Below are positions 41,335 to 49,262 of a stretch of 64,000 nucleotides of DNA, piece after piece. Source of the stretch: Cetobacterium sp. 8H (GTDB taxonomy: Bacteria > Fusobacteriota > Fusobacteriia > Fusobacteriales > Fusobacteriaceae). Each line of letters opens with the position of its first letter. Position 1 is the first letter of the stretch. The notes under the pieces are model-generated. The model searched no databases. It was not told where the DNA came from and saw only the letters and a program-made list of their open reading frames with translations. The stretch is taken from positions 807,501 to 871,500 of the forward strand of contig NZ_JACHTG010000004.1 in assembly GCF_014250675.1 (NCBI RefSeq), in the 5' to 3' direction. The position numbers and the translations under genes are program-made.

Positions 41335-41343
41335 AGGAAAAGA

Positions 41344-42387
41344 ATGGATAGAAAAAAAGTAGTTTTAGGATTAAGTGGAGGTGTAGATTCTTCTACATCA
41401 GCGTATATGCTAAAAAGTGATGGATTTGAAGTTATTGGAGTTACATTAGTTTGTAGTGAAGAACAAAAAAAATCTCAAGACCTAATTGATGCAAAAAAAT
41501 TAGCAGAAAAATTAAATATTAAACACATAGTATTGGATGTAATAGAAGAGTTTAAAGAGAAAATAGTGAAATATTTTTTAGATGAATATTCAAATGGAAT
41601 GACACCATCGCCGTGTGTAATTTGTGATGAAGGAATAAAAATAAAAAAACTTTTAGAAGTAGCAAATTTGGAGAAGGCATATTTTATAGCCACAGGTCAT
41701 TATTGTGAAGTAGACGATCAAAATATTTTTGAAGAAACTCTTTTAAAAAAACCAAAGGATGAAAAAAAAGATCAAGGCTATATGTTATATAGAATAAAGC
41801 CAGAAGATCTAAAAAGAATGATTTTCCCATTAGCTAAATATGAAAAAATGATTGTTAGAGAAAAGGCTAAAGAGTATGGAATAGATGTTCATGATAAAAA
41901 AGATAGCCAAGGAATATGTTTTGCAAAAGAGGGATATATTGAATTTTTAAAGAAGAATTTAAAAGAAAAAATAAAACCAGGAAACTTTATAGATAAAACA
42001 GGAAAAATTTTAGGTCAACATCAAGGGTATCAATTATATACTATAGGACAGAGAAGAGGATTAGGTGTACTTTTTTCAAAAGTATATTTTATTATAGATA
42101 TAATACCAGAATCAAATGAAATAATTTTAGGAGACTATGTTGAGTTAAATAGGAAAAAAATAAGACTAGAAAATTTTGTATTACACGTTTCTAAAAGCAA
42201 ATTAAAAGAAATGGAATTAATTGGAAAGCCTAGATTTTCAAGTAATGGTTTTAGTGGAAAAATTGTAGAAGATGAAGGTAGTTTTTATTTTGAATATGAA
42301 AAAGAAAATCCACAAAATGCAAAAGGACAACATCTTGTAATATATTCAGGAGAACTTGTAATTGGTGGAGGAAAAATAATATTTTAA
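41344..42387 (+). CDS. mnmA: tRNA 2-thiouridylase MnmA, atypical copy
   Basis: 347 residues. MnmA makes 2-thiouridine at wobble U34 of Lys, Glu and Gln tRNAs. The PP-loop SGGVDSS (11-17), the nucleophile C91 and the second cysteine C192 in DSQGICF are all in place. The segment around C91, PSPCVICDEGIKI, and KDQGYMLYRI differ from the usual PNPCxxCNxxIKF and KDQSYFLY. That suggests the second of two MnmA copies, as known for some fusobacteria, with possible change in tRNA choice. It starts 9 nt after birA. Confidence 0.88.
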   Translation: MDRKKVVLGLSGGVDSSTSAYMLKSDGFEVIGVTLVCSEEQKKSQDLIDAKKLAEKLNIKHIVLDVIEEFKEKIVKYFLDEYSNGMTPSPCVICDEGIKIKKLLEVANLEKAYFIATGHYCEVDDQNIFEETLLKKPKDEKKDQGYMLYRIKPEDLKRMIFPLAKYEKMIVREKAKEYGIDVHDKKDSQGICFAKEGYIEFLKKNLKEKIKPGNFIDKTGKILGQHQGYQLYTIGQRRGLGVLFSKVYFIIDIIPESNEIILGDYVELNRKKIRLENFVLHVSKSKLKEMELIGKPRFSSNGFSGKIVEDEGSFYFEYEKENPQNAKGQHLVIYSGELVIGGGKIIF

Positions 42388-42397
42388 GGGGGTAAAA

Positions 42398-43459
42398 ATG
42401 AAATTAGAAAGATTAATGAAAGAACAGGGTATGGATGCAATACTGATAACAAATATGCTAAATATTAGATACTTTACAGGTTTTACGGGAACAACAGGAA
42501 CAGCGTTAGCAATAGGAGATAAAAGATATTTTATAACAGATTTTAGATATGTTTCTCAAGGGAAAAATGAAGTGGAAAAAAATGGATTTGAATTAGTTTG
42601 TGAAAATATATCTACTTTAAAAAAGGTAGGTGAGCTATTAAAAGAAAATAAAGTAAAAAAATTAGGAATTGAAAATCAATCAGTTACTCTTGATCAATTT
42701 GATCTTTTTAAAAATAATTTTGAAAATATAGAATATTTAAATTTAAATGATTTATTTACAAAAGAAAGAGAGATTAAGAATGAATTTGAAATTAAAACAA
42801 TTGAAGAATCTATAAAAATAGCAGAAAAAGCTTTAGAGATAACTATTCCAAAAATAAAAATAGGGGTAAAAGAAAGAGATATAGCTGCTGAATTAGAATA
42901 TCAAATGAGAAAATTAGGAGCATCAAAACCATCATTTGATATTATTGTAGCCTCAAATGAAAGATCAGCTCTACCTCATGGGGTAGCTAGTGAAAAGCTT
43001 ATAGAAGAAGGTTTTTTAACAATTGATTATGGATGTTTTTATAATGGTTATGCATCAGATATAACAAGAACATTTTATATGGGAGAAACTCCAGAAGACA
43101 AACATTTAGAAATTTATGAAATAGTAAAAACTGCAAATGAAATGGCAATAAAAGCTGTAAAACCAGGAGTTTCAACAAGTGAATTAGATGCAATAGCTAG
43201 AAATTATATAACAGAAAAAGGATATGGAGAATATTTTGGACATGGATTAGGCCACGGGATAGGACTTCAAATTCATGAATATCCAGGCGTATCTTTTAAA
43301 GCTGAAAATAAAATTTTAAAAGAAGGAATGGTTATAACAATCGAACCAGGTATCTATATTTCAAATTTTGGTGGAGTTAGAATAGAGGATGATGTACTTG
43401 TAACAAAAGATTCATATAAAGTTTTAACTAATTTAAATAAAAAATTTATAAAGTTATAA
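42398..43459 (+). CDS. M24 family Xaa-Pro aminopeptidase
   Basis: Cytoplasmic metallopeptidase of 353 residues that removes N-terminal residues before proline. The N-terminal creatinase-like domain covers about 1-125. The catalytic pita-bread fold has all five metal ligands: two Asp in DYGCFYNGYASDITRTF, His in GHGLGHGIGLQIHE, and Glu in TIEPG and VRIEDD. RBS AAGGGGG 10 nt after mnmA. PepP/YpdF-like by length; exact specificity open. Confidence 0.93.
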   Translation: MKLERLMKEQGMDAILITNMLNIRYFTGFTGTTGTALAIGDKRYFITDFRYVSQGKNEVEKNGFELVCENISTLKKVGELLKENKVKKLGIENQSVTLDQFDLFKNNFENIEYLNLNDLFTKEREIKNEFEIKTIEESIKIAEKALEITIPKIKIGVKERDIAAELEYQMRKLGASKPSFDIIVASNERSALPHGVASEKLIEEGFLTIDYGCFYNGYASDITRTFYMGETPEDKHLEIYEIVKTANEMAIKAVKPGVSTSELDAIARNYITEKGYGEYFGHGLGHGIGLQIHEYPGVSFKAENKILKEGMVITIEPGIYISNFGGVRIEDDVLVTKDSYKVLTNLNKKFIKL

Positions 43460-43633
43460 AAAATGTTCGCAAAATATACGAAATGATGAATAATATATAT
43501 ATTTTTTATAAAGGATATATAAAATTAATCTTTTTAATTTGTACAAGAATATGATATTCTTTATCTAGAGTTGGAAATTTTATTAAGCATTTTAAATAAA
43601 AATGAAAAAAAATTATCAAAAATGGAGGGGAAT

Positions 43634-45166
43634 ATGGAAGCAGAATTAAAGCAACAAGAAACTCAAAAAAAAGGTCTGGTAGACAAATTTTTAAACATAG
43701 TTGAAAAAGGGGGAAACGCGTTACCACATCCAGCAACATTATTTGCAATATTAGCAGTAGCAATAATATTTATTTCAGGGATTGGATCAGCATTAGGATG
43801 GTCAGTTGATTTTGTGGGAATCAACAGTAAAACAATGAAGACAGAAGAGATGCTTATCTCAACAAGATCTTTAATGTCAAAAGAAGGTGTAAATTACATA
43901 TTTACATCTATGGTAAAGAATTTTACTGGATTTGCACCATTAGGAACTGTACTGGTTGCAATTATTGGAATTGGTCTAGCTGAAAGATCTGGGCTTATGG
44001 CAGCAGTATTAAAAAAGGCAGCTTTGTCAACACCTAAAAAATTAGTAACGGTTATGGTTATATTTTTAGGAATTATGTCTAACGTTGCTTCAGATGCAGG
44101 TTATGTTGTATTACCACCACTTGCGGCATTGATATTTATGTCATTTGGAAGACATCCGATAGCAGGTCTAGCAGCAGCATTTGCAGGGGTATCTGGGGGG
44201 TTCTCAGCAAACTTATTAATTGGAACAATAGATCCATTGTTAGGAGGAATTTCAACAGAAGCAGCTAGAATATTAGATCCTACATATGAAGTTTTACCAA
44301 CAGCAAACTGGTACTTTATGATGGCATCAACATTTGTAATAGCGGCTATAGGAACATTTATAAATGATAAAATTGTAGAACCAAGACTTGGTAAATATAC
44401 AGGTGAAGAGAAGATGGAATTCCAAGAAGTTTCACCTGAAGAAAAGAAAGCTCTAAGAGCAGCAGGATTAGCAGCAGTAGCAATGATTCTAGCTATGATT
44501 CCATTATACTTTGCTTTAGGGAAGAACTTCTTAGGAAGCGGATTAGTACCAGTTATCGTTTTATTCTTTGCTATTCCAGGACTTGCATACGGAAAGTCGA
44601 TTGGAACTATTAAAAATGATTCAGATGTAATGGCAATGCTAGGAAAATCAATGCAAGGAATGTCAGGATATATTATTTTAGTTTTCTTTGCGGCTCAGTT
44701 CATAGCATATTTTAACTATACAAACTTAGGAACAATATTAGCAGTAAAAGGTGCAGATTTCCTTGAAACAACAGGGATTACAGGAATTCCACTAATTATA
44801 GGATTTATTTTGATTGTAGGATTCTTAAATCTATTTATGGGATCAGCATCAGCTAAATGGGCTATATTAGCACCAGTATTTATTCCTATGCTGATGAGAG
44901 TTGGATATACTCCTCAATTTACACAGTTAGCTTATAGAATTGGAGATTCAAGTACAAATATTATCTCTCCACTAATGTCTTACTTTGCTATGATAATAGT
45001 ATTTATGCAAAAGTACGATAGAAAAGCATCACTAGGAACACTTATATCAGTAATGCTTCCATATTCAATGGCATTCTTAGTTGGATGGAGTATTTTCTTA
45101 GCGATTTGGATGGTAAGTGGATTACCAATTGGTCCAGATTCATTTATGAGATTAGCAGGAATGTAA
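43634..45166 (+). CDS. abgT: AbgT family transporter
   Basis: Inner membrane transporter of 510 residues with about 11-13 hydrophobic segments. AbgT proteins import p-aminobenzoyl-glutamate (a folate fragment) or, in relatives, export sulfonamides by proton or sodium coupling. NALPHPATLFAILA near the N-terminus and SNVASDAGYVVLPPLAA are hallmarks. The ATG at 43634 follows GGAGGGG by 3-4 nt; the frame is open from a TTG at 43571 with no ribosome site. The 174 nt upstream hold no feature I can support apart from weak -10-like sequences. Substrate direction is not predictable. Confidence 0.92.
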   Translation: MEAELKQQETQKKGLVDKFLNIVEKGGNALPHPATLFAILAVAIIFISGIGSALGWSVDFVGINSKTMKTEEMLISTRSLMSKEGVNYIFTSMVKNFTGFAPLGTVLVAIIGIGLAERSGLMAAVLKKAALSTPKKLVTVMVIFLGIMSNVASDAGYVVLPPLAALIFMSFGRHPIAGLAAAFAGVSGGFSANLLIGTIDPLLGGISTEAARILDPTYEVLPTANWYFMMASTFVIAAIGTFINDKIVEPRLGKYTGEEKMEFQEVSPEEKKALRAAGLAAVAMILAMIPLYFALGKNFLGSGLVPVIVLFFAIPGLAYGKSIGTIKNDSDVMAMLGKSMQGMSGYIILVFFAAQFIAYFNYTNLGTILAVKGADFLETTGITGIPLIIGFILIVGFLNLFMGSASAKWAILAPVFIPMLMRVGYTPQFTQLAYRIGDSSTNIISPLMSYFAMIIVFMQKYDRKASLGTLISVMLPYSMAFLVGWSIFLAIWMVSGLPIGPDSFMRLAGM

Positions 45167-45174
45167 TGGTTACT

Positions 45175-45203
45175 AAAAAGGCTTGATTTAATCAAGCCTT
45201 TTT
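45175..45203 (+). terminator. terminator after abgT
   Basis: 12-bp stem AAAAAGGCTTGA (45175-45186) with TCAAGCCTTTTT (45192-45203), loop of 5. Confidence 0.9.
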
Positions 45204-45224
45204 AAATTTATATAGAGGTGGAAA

Positions 45225-45932
45225 ATGAAGGAAAATATAGTATTAATCCATGGAGCAGGAGTAGGTGGATGGGTATATAGAGATGTTGAAAAAGTTTTGA
45301 AATATTATGGGAATAATGTATACTCTCCTACTTTGTCAGGAATGGGAGATAGAAAAGCATTGTTAGAAAAAAAAATTACTTTAACAGATTATGCCAACGA
45401 AATTATTGATATTATTTTAAAAAATAATTTGACGGATGTCTATTTAGTAGGCCACTCTTTTGGTGGCGCAGTGATATCTGTTGTGGTAGAAAAAATACCA
45501 GAAAGAATAAAATTTCAGATATATATAGATAGTTTTTTCTTGGAAAATGGAGAAAGTATTTTAACTTTATTTGGAGAGAAGAGGGAAAAGGAATTAAAAG
45601 AAATATCAACTAATGAAGGAGAGGGGAAATATCTTCCAAAAAGATTATTTGGAAAAGATCATCCATTAATAAAAGATATGCCATTTTATCCGTATTTAGA
45701 GAAAGTGCATTTTAATGGAATTGGGAAAAATATAAAAGGAGCATATATAGACTGTTTAGATGGCACAGGTTTTGAGCATTTAGAAAAACCTAAGAAAATA
45801 ATGAAACAAAGAGTTAAAGAAAGAGGATGGGAATATATAACTTTAGACTCTAATCACACTCCTATGACAAAATCTCCAGCAAGAGAACGGTTAATAGAAA
45901 TAATAGTTAATTTAATAGAAAAAACCAGCTAA
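45225..45932 (+). CDS. alpha/beta-fold hydrolase (esterase-like)
   Basis: 235-residue cytoplasmic hydrolase with oxyanion HGAG (about 9-12), nucleophile elbow GHSFGG (Ser about 77) and a C-terminal catalytic histidine in SNHTPM. The arrangement and length fit the plant esterase/hydroxynitrile-lyase-like branch often annotated as salicylate esterase. No signal peptide. RBS AGAGGTGG. It lies alone between two terminators, so context gives no hint of the substrate. Confidence 0.87.
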   Translation: MKENIVLIHGAGVGGWVYRDVEKVLKYYGNNVYSPTLSGMGDRKALLEKKITLTDYANEIIDIILKNNLTDVYLVGHSFGGAVISVVVEKIPERIKFQIYIDSFFLENGESILTLFGEKREKELKEISTNEGEGKYLPKRLFGKDHPLIKDMPFYPYLEKVHFNGIGKNIKGAYIDCLDGTGFEHLEKPKKIMKQRVKERGWEYITLDSNHTPMTKSPARERLIEIIVNLIEKTS

Positions 45933-45947
45933 TTTAGCTGGTTTTTT
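45921..45947. terminator. bidirectional terminator between the hydrolase and the purine permease
   Basis: Stem AAAACCAGCT (45921-45930) with AGCTGGTTTT (45936-45945), T7 on the plus strand and A-rich sequence that gives a T tract on the minus strand. Confidence 0.88.
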
Positions 45948-45949
45948 TA

Positions 45950-47242
45950 TTAGACAATTAGGCTAAGAACAGATAATACTCCAATAAATAATAGAGTAGG
46001 ATTTATTTTCTTAACATCTCCAGTTCCAGCATGAATAACAATATAAGATATAAAACCAAAAGCTAGCCCAGTACTAATACTGTATGTTAATGGCATCATA
46101 AGAATTGTTACAAAAGATGGGAAAAGAGTTTTATAATCTTTCCAATCAAGATCACAAATATTTTTAAACATATATACTCCAACAATTATAAGAGCAGGTG
46201 CAGTTGCAAATGATGGAACTATAGAAACAAGAGGTGTAAAAAATAAAGAAACAATAAAGAAACAAGCAGTTACAACAGATGCTAATCCAGTTCTTGCTCC
46301 AGCTGCAATACCTGCTGCAGTTTCAGAAAGAGTTGTTACAGTACTTGTTCCCAGTACAGCTCCAACCATAGTAGAAGTTACATCAGCATAAAGCATTTTT
46401 CCTAAATCTTTTACATTACCATCTTTATCAGCAATTCCAATCTCTTTAGAACAAGCTATAAGAGTTCCAAGTGAATCAAATAGGTCAACAAACATAAATG
46501 AGAATGCAGGTCCTAAAAGAGATAGCTTAAGAGCACTTAAAATATCAAGTTTAAATGCAATTGGAGCGATACTTGGTGGCATAGATACGATTGATGTAGG
46601 TAAAAGTGTATCTCCTGTGAAAAATCCAATGACAGTAGAAGTAACTATACCAATTAAAATTCCACCTTTAACTTTTTTTATTTCTAATATTATTGCAATA
46701 AAAAGACCAACTATACCAATAAGAATTTTAGTATTAAATCTAGCTAAACCTATAATTGTAGCAGGGTTTGATGCAACGATACCAAGAGTCTTTAATCCAA
46801 TAAATGCAATGAAAAGACCAATACCACCGGTAACTGATATTTTTAAACAAAGAGGGATAGCATTTGCAATTCTTTCTCTAATACCACCGATAGAAAGAAT
46901 AAAGAAAAATACACCTGAAAGAAAAACAATACCAAGAGCAGTTTCCCAAGGGATACCTCTTCCAATTACAAGAGAATATGTAAAGAATGCATTTAATCCC
47001 ATACCTGGTGCAAGAGCAAAAGGAACATTAGCAAGAAAGGCAGCTAAAAGTGTACCAATTGTTGCAGATAAAATAGTAACAGTTATAAGGGCCCCTTTAT
47101 CCATACCGGCTTCACTAAGAATTGCTGGATTTATAAAAATAATGTAAGCCATAGTAAGAAAAGTCGTAGTACCACCAATGATTTCGTGTTTAATTGTACT
47201 ATTTCTTTCCTTAATTTTAAAAAAAGTGTTTAAAAAATTCAT
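45950..47242 (-). CDS. NCS2/AzgA-type purine permease
   Basis: 430 residues with 12-14 membrane segments, of the adenine/guanine/hypoxanthine permease (AzgA) branch of NCS2. GGTTTFLTMAYIIFINP at the N-terminus, APGMGLNAFF and GTSTVTTLSETAAG are the family motifs. The start is ATG at 47242, because AGGGAG lies 6 nt upstream; an in-frame ATG at 47266 coincides with the predicted transcription start. Single gene. No purine riboswitch is visible upstream. Confidence 0.93.
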   Translation of the reverse strand: MNFLNTFFKIKERNSTIKHEIIGGTTTFLTMAYIIFINPAILSEAGMDKGALITVTILSATIGTLLAAFLANVPFALAPGMGLNAFFTYSLVIGRGIPWETALGIVFLSGVFFFILSIGGIRERIANAIPLCLKISVTGGIGLFIAFIGLKTLGIVASNPATIIGLARFNTKILIGIVGLFIAIILEIKKVKGGILIGIVTSTVIGFFTGDTLLPTSIVSMPPSIAPIAFKLDILSALKLSLLGPAFSFMFVDLFDSLGTLIACSKEIGIADKDGNVKDLGKMLYADVTSTMVGAVLGTSTVTTLSETAAGIAAGARTGLASVVTACFFIVSLFFTPLVSIVPSFATAPALIIVGVYMFKNICDLDWKDYKTLFPSFVTILMMPLTYSISTGLAFGFISYIVIHAGTGDVKKINPTLLFIGVLSVLSLIV

Positions 47243-47268
47243 GATCAACTCCCTAAGTTTTTCCATAT

Positions 47269-47297
47269 ATTATACATGAAAAAATTATACAATTCAA
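47269..47297 (-). promoter_or_regulatory. purine permease promoter
   Basis: Minus strand: -35 TTGAAT (47292-47297), spacer 17, -10 TATAAT (47269-47274). Confidence 0.75.
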
Positions 47298-47380
47298 AGA
47301 TATATAATAAAAAAATTGACAAAATATAGAAAATACTATACTATAACAGTGTACAAAACAAAAACCAAATATAATTTATA

Positions 47381-47407
47381 AAAAATAGGAGCATAAGCTC
47401 CTATTTT
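47381..47407 (-). terminator. terminator after the SEC-C gene
   Basis: 11-bp stem (47382-47392 with 47397-47407) with a 4-nt loop just after the stop codon, followed on the minus strand by T-rich sequence. Confidence 0.85.
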
Positions 47408-47408
47408 A

Positions 47409-48488
47409 TTATTTACCACAACATTTTTTGTATTTTTTACCAGACCCACACGGACAAGCATCATTTCTACCAATTTTAGTAACAGTTCTAGGAGCTTGGG
47501 CTTCACCAAAAACTTCAATAAAAGAATGCCCTTTTAAACACCATAGAGGGATTGTATTAGCTATTCTAGATATAATATTAGTAAATATTTGCTCTGCATC
47601 TGAATTATCAAAAATAACTCTTGTTTTAAAGTCATCAATAATTTCATTTACAGGAACATTATTTTTAATCTTATCTATAATAGTAGTTATTTCAAAACCA
47701 ATTTGAGCACCTTGAAGCTTGTGCGCCATAAGAAGAGCTATTAAATCTGCAACTTCTTGAGTTTTTTCAATGAAGAAATAGTTCCAATAATTTTTATATT
47801 CATCATTTGTTAAAATTTTATAATCTAGATTTTCATATTTTATTGTTTCATGTAAAATATCTACTGGTTCTGAAACTGAATCTGCAACAAAGTAAACAAG
47901 ATTGCTTCCAGAATCCTGTATTTTAGTAACAAAAACATTTAAAATCCATCTATTATCAATAAAAGAGTGTATTTTATTTAGAGTTATATCCTTAAAAGTA
48001 GGGATTAATAGCTCTAGAAGTTTTTCCTCATCAATCACTCCATAAAATCTAATCATTCCTAAAATAAGCATTTCAAGTTCTTGATTAAAATCAATTACTT
48101 TTTTGTTATCTTCAGTATTAGAAATTTTATTTATAACTTCTAAAAACCAAGTTGAAATAATATAGTGATTATTATCTTTTTCTTTTATAATATTTTTAGA
48201 TATAAATCCAAAACTTTGAAGTGGAATTAAGAACTCCTCGTATTCGTAGAAATCTTTTTCACTTACTTGATTACTATCTTTATTGTATTGAGAAAGAAGT
48301 GTAATAGTATCTTTTGAAAAAATTTCTAAAAACACCTCAGTATCATTTTGATATAACTCAATTATTTTTTCAATTATTTTACCTTTAACAGTACTTTTAG
48401 CAAGCTTTATATCAAACTTAGCTAAAATTTTAAAAAGATCATCTTTTAGTAAGCTGTTTAAAGATTCCATTAAAAATTTATCTTCCAC
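47409..48488 (-). CDS. SEC-C motif protein of unknown function
   Basis: 359 residues. Only the last 22 or so are recognisable: a SEC-C metal-binding motif ([19 protein letters not shown]) like the SecA tail, which binds zinc and contacts SecB or ribosomes. The remainder is acidic, mainly helical, with no membrane segments, and matches nothing I know. GTG at 48488 is chosen as start because GGAGG lies 5 nt upstream; a TTG at 48500 overlaps that site. Monocistronic with its own terminator. Such proteins often act in protein quality control; no more can be said. Confidence 0.85.
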   Translation of the reverse strand: MEDKFLMESLNSLLKDDLFKILAKFDIKLAKSTVKGKIIEKIIELYQNDTEVFLEIFSKDTITLLSQYNKDSNQVSEKDFYEYEEFLIPLQSFGFISKNIIKEKDNNHYIISTWFLEVINKISNTEDNKKVIDFNQELEMLILGMIRFYGVIDEEKLLELLIPTFKDITLNKIHSFIDNRWILNVFVTKIQDSGSNLVYFVADSVSEPVDILHETIKYENLDYKILTNDEYKNYWNYFFIEKTQEVADLIALLMAHKLQGAQIGFEITTIIDKIKNNVPVNEIIDDFKTRVIFDNSDAEQIFTNIISRIANTIPLWCLKGHSFIEVFGEAQAPRTVTKIGRNDACPCGSGKKYKKCCGK

Positions 48489-48584
48489 ATTGACCTCCAA
48501 ACATTTTTATTATTATTATACCATAAAAATATAAAAATACAAAAATGTATAATCAATCAATTAAAGGAGAGCCATAGAATAAAC

Positions 48585-48613
48585 TTTTCATGTAGTTAGA
48601 ATTAATATATAAT
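48585..48613 (+). promoter_or_regulatory. yfcE promoter
   Basis: -35 TTTTCA (48585-48590), spacer 17, -10 TATAAT (48608-48613). Confidence 0.5.
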
Positions 48614-48655
48614 AAAAAGTAATTTAGATATAAAAATTAAAGATGGAGGTAAATT

Positions 48656-49204
48656 ATGAAAATTTTTGTAATTTCAGATATACATGGATCTAGTTATTTT
48701 TTGAAAAAATCTTTAGAAGCTTTTAAAGTGGAAAATGCAGATTATATCTTAATACTAGGAGATGAACTGTATCATGGACCTAGAAATCCTCTTCCTGAAG
48801 AGTATAATCCAAAAGAAGTAGCGGAAGTATTGAATAGTTATAAAGAAAAAATTGTTGCAGTTAGAGGAAATTGTGACAGTGAAGTTGATCAAATGTTACT
48901 AGAATATCCAATTATGGGAGACTATACAACTTTATTTTTAAATAAAAAAAGAATATTTGCCACACATGGACATATTTTTAATAAAGAGAAATTACCTAAT
49001 TTATCTAAAGGAGATATCTTAATTTATGGACACACTCACATTCCTTTAACAGAAGAAAAAGAAGGAATATTTATTCTAAATCCAGGATCAATTTCATTAC
49101 CAAAAGATGGAAATGAAAATAGTTATGGAATTTTTGAAAATGATAATTTTTATGTTAAAAACCTAGATGGGAAGATATTAAAAAGTATCTGTATAAAAAA
49201 ATAA
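48656..49204 (+). CDS. yfcE: YfcE-type metallophosphodiesterase
   Basis: 182 residues, calcineurin-like fold. The metal-binding motifs appear in order: SDIHGS (7-12), GDELYHGPRN, GNCD, then HGH and GHTHIP. The GPRNPLP insertion is typical of YfcE, which cleaves phosphodiesters in vitro; the natural substrate is unknown. RBS TGGAGG. Single gene ending in a shared terminator with lon. Confidence 0.92.
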   Translation: MKIFVISDIHGSSYFLKKSLEAFKVENADYILILGDELYHGPRNPLPEEYNPKEVAEVLNSYKEKIVAVRGNCDSEVDQMLLEYPIMGDYTTLFLNKKRIFATHGHIFNKEKLPNLSKGDILIYGHTHIPLTEEKEGIFILNPGSISLPKDGNENSYGIFENDNFYVKNLDGKILKSICIKK

Positions 49205-49248
49205 AAAAAGATCTCATATCTGAAAATTTAAAGATATGAGATCTTTTT
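49205..49248. terminator. bidirectional terminator between yfcE and lon
   Basis: 17-bp perfect stem (49205-49221 with 49232-49248) with A and T runs at its ends, serving both converging genes. Confidence 0.92.
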
Positions 49249-49262
49249 AATAATATAGTTTT

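Noticed and set aside
43460-43633. THF or other folate riboswitch before abgT
   Set aside because: The 174-nt gap is AT-rich without stable GC-containing stems or conserved folate-aptamer sequence.
46617-47147. 176-codon frame opposite the purine permease
   Set aside because: Antisense shadow of a well-supported membrane protein gene, rich in Pro and Ile, with no ribosome site.
47243-47400. Purine riboswitch before the purine permease
   Set aside because: None of the conserved purine-aptamer core is visible, and the predicted transcript start leaves only about 20 nt of leader.
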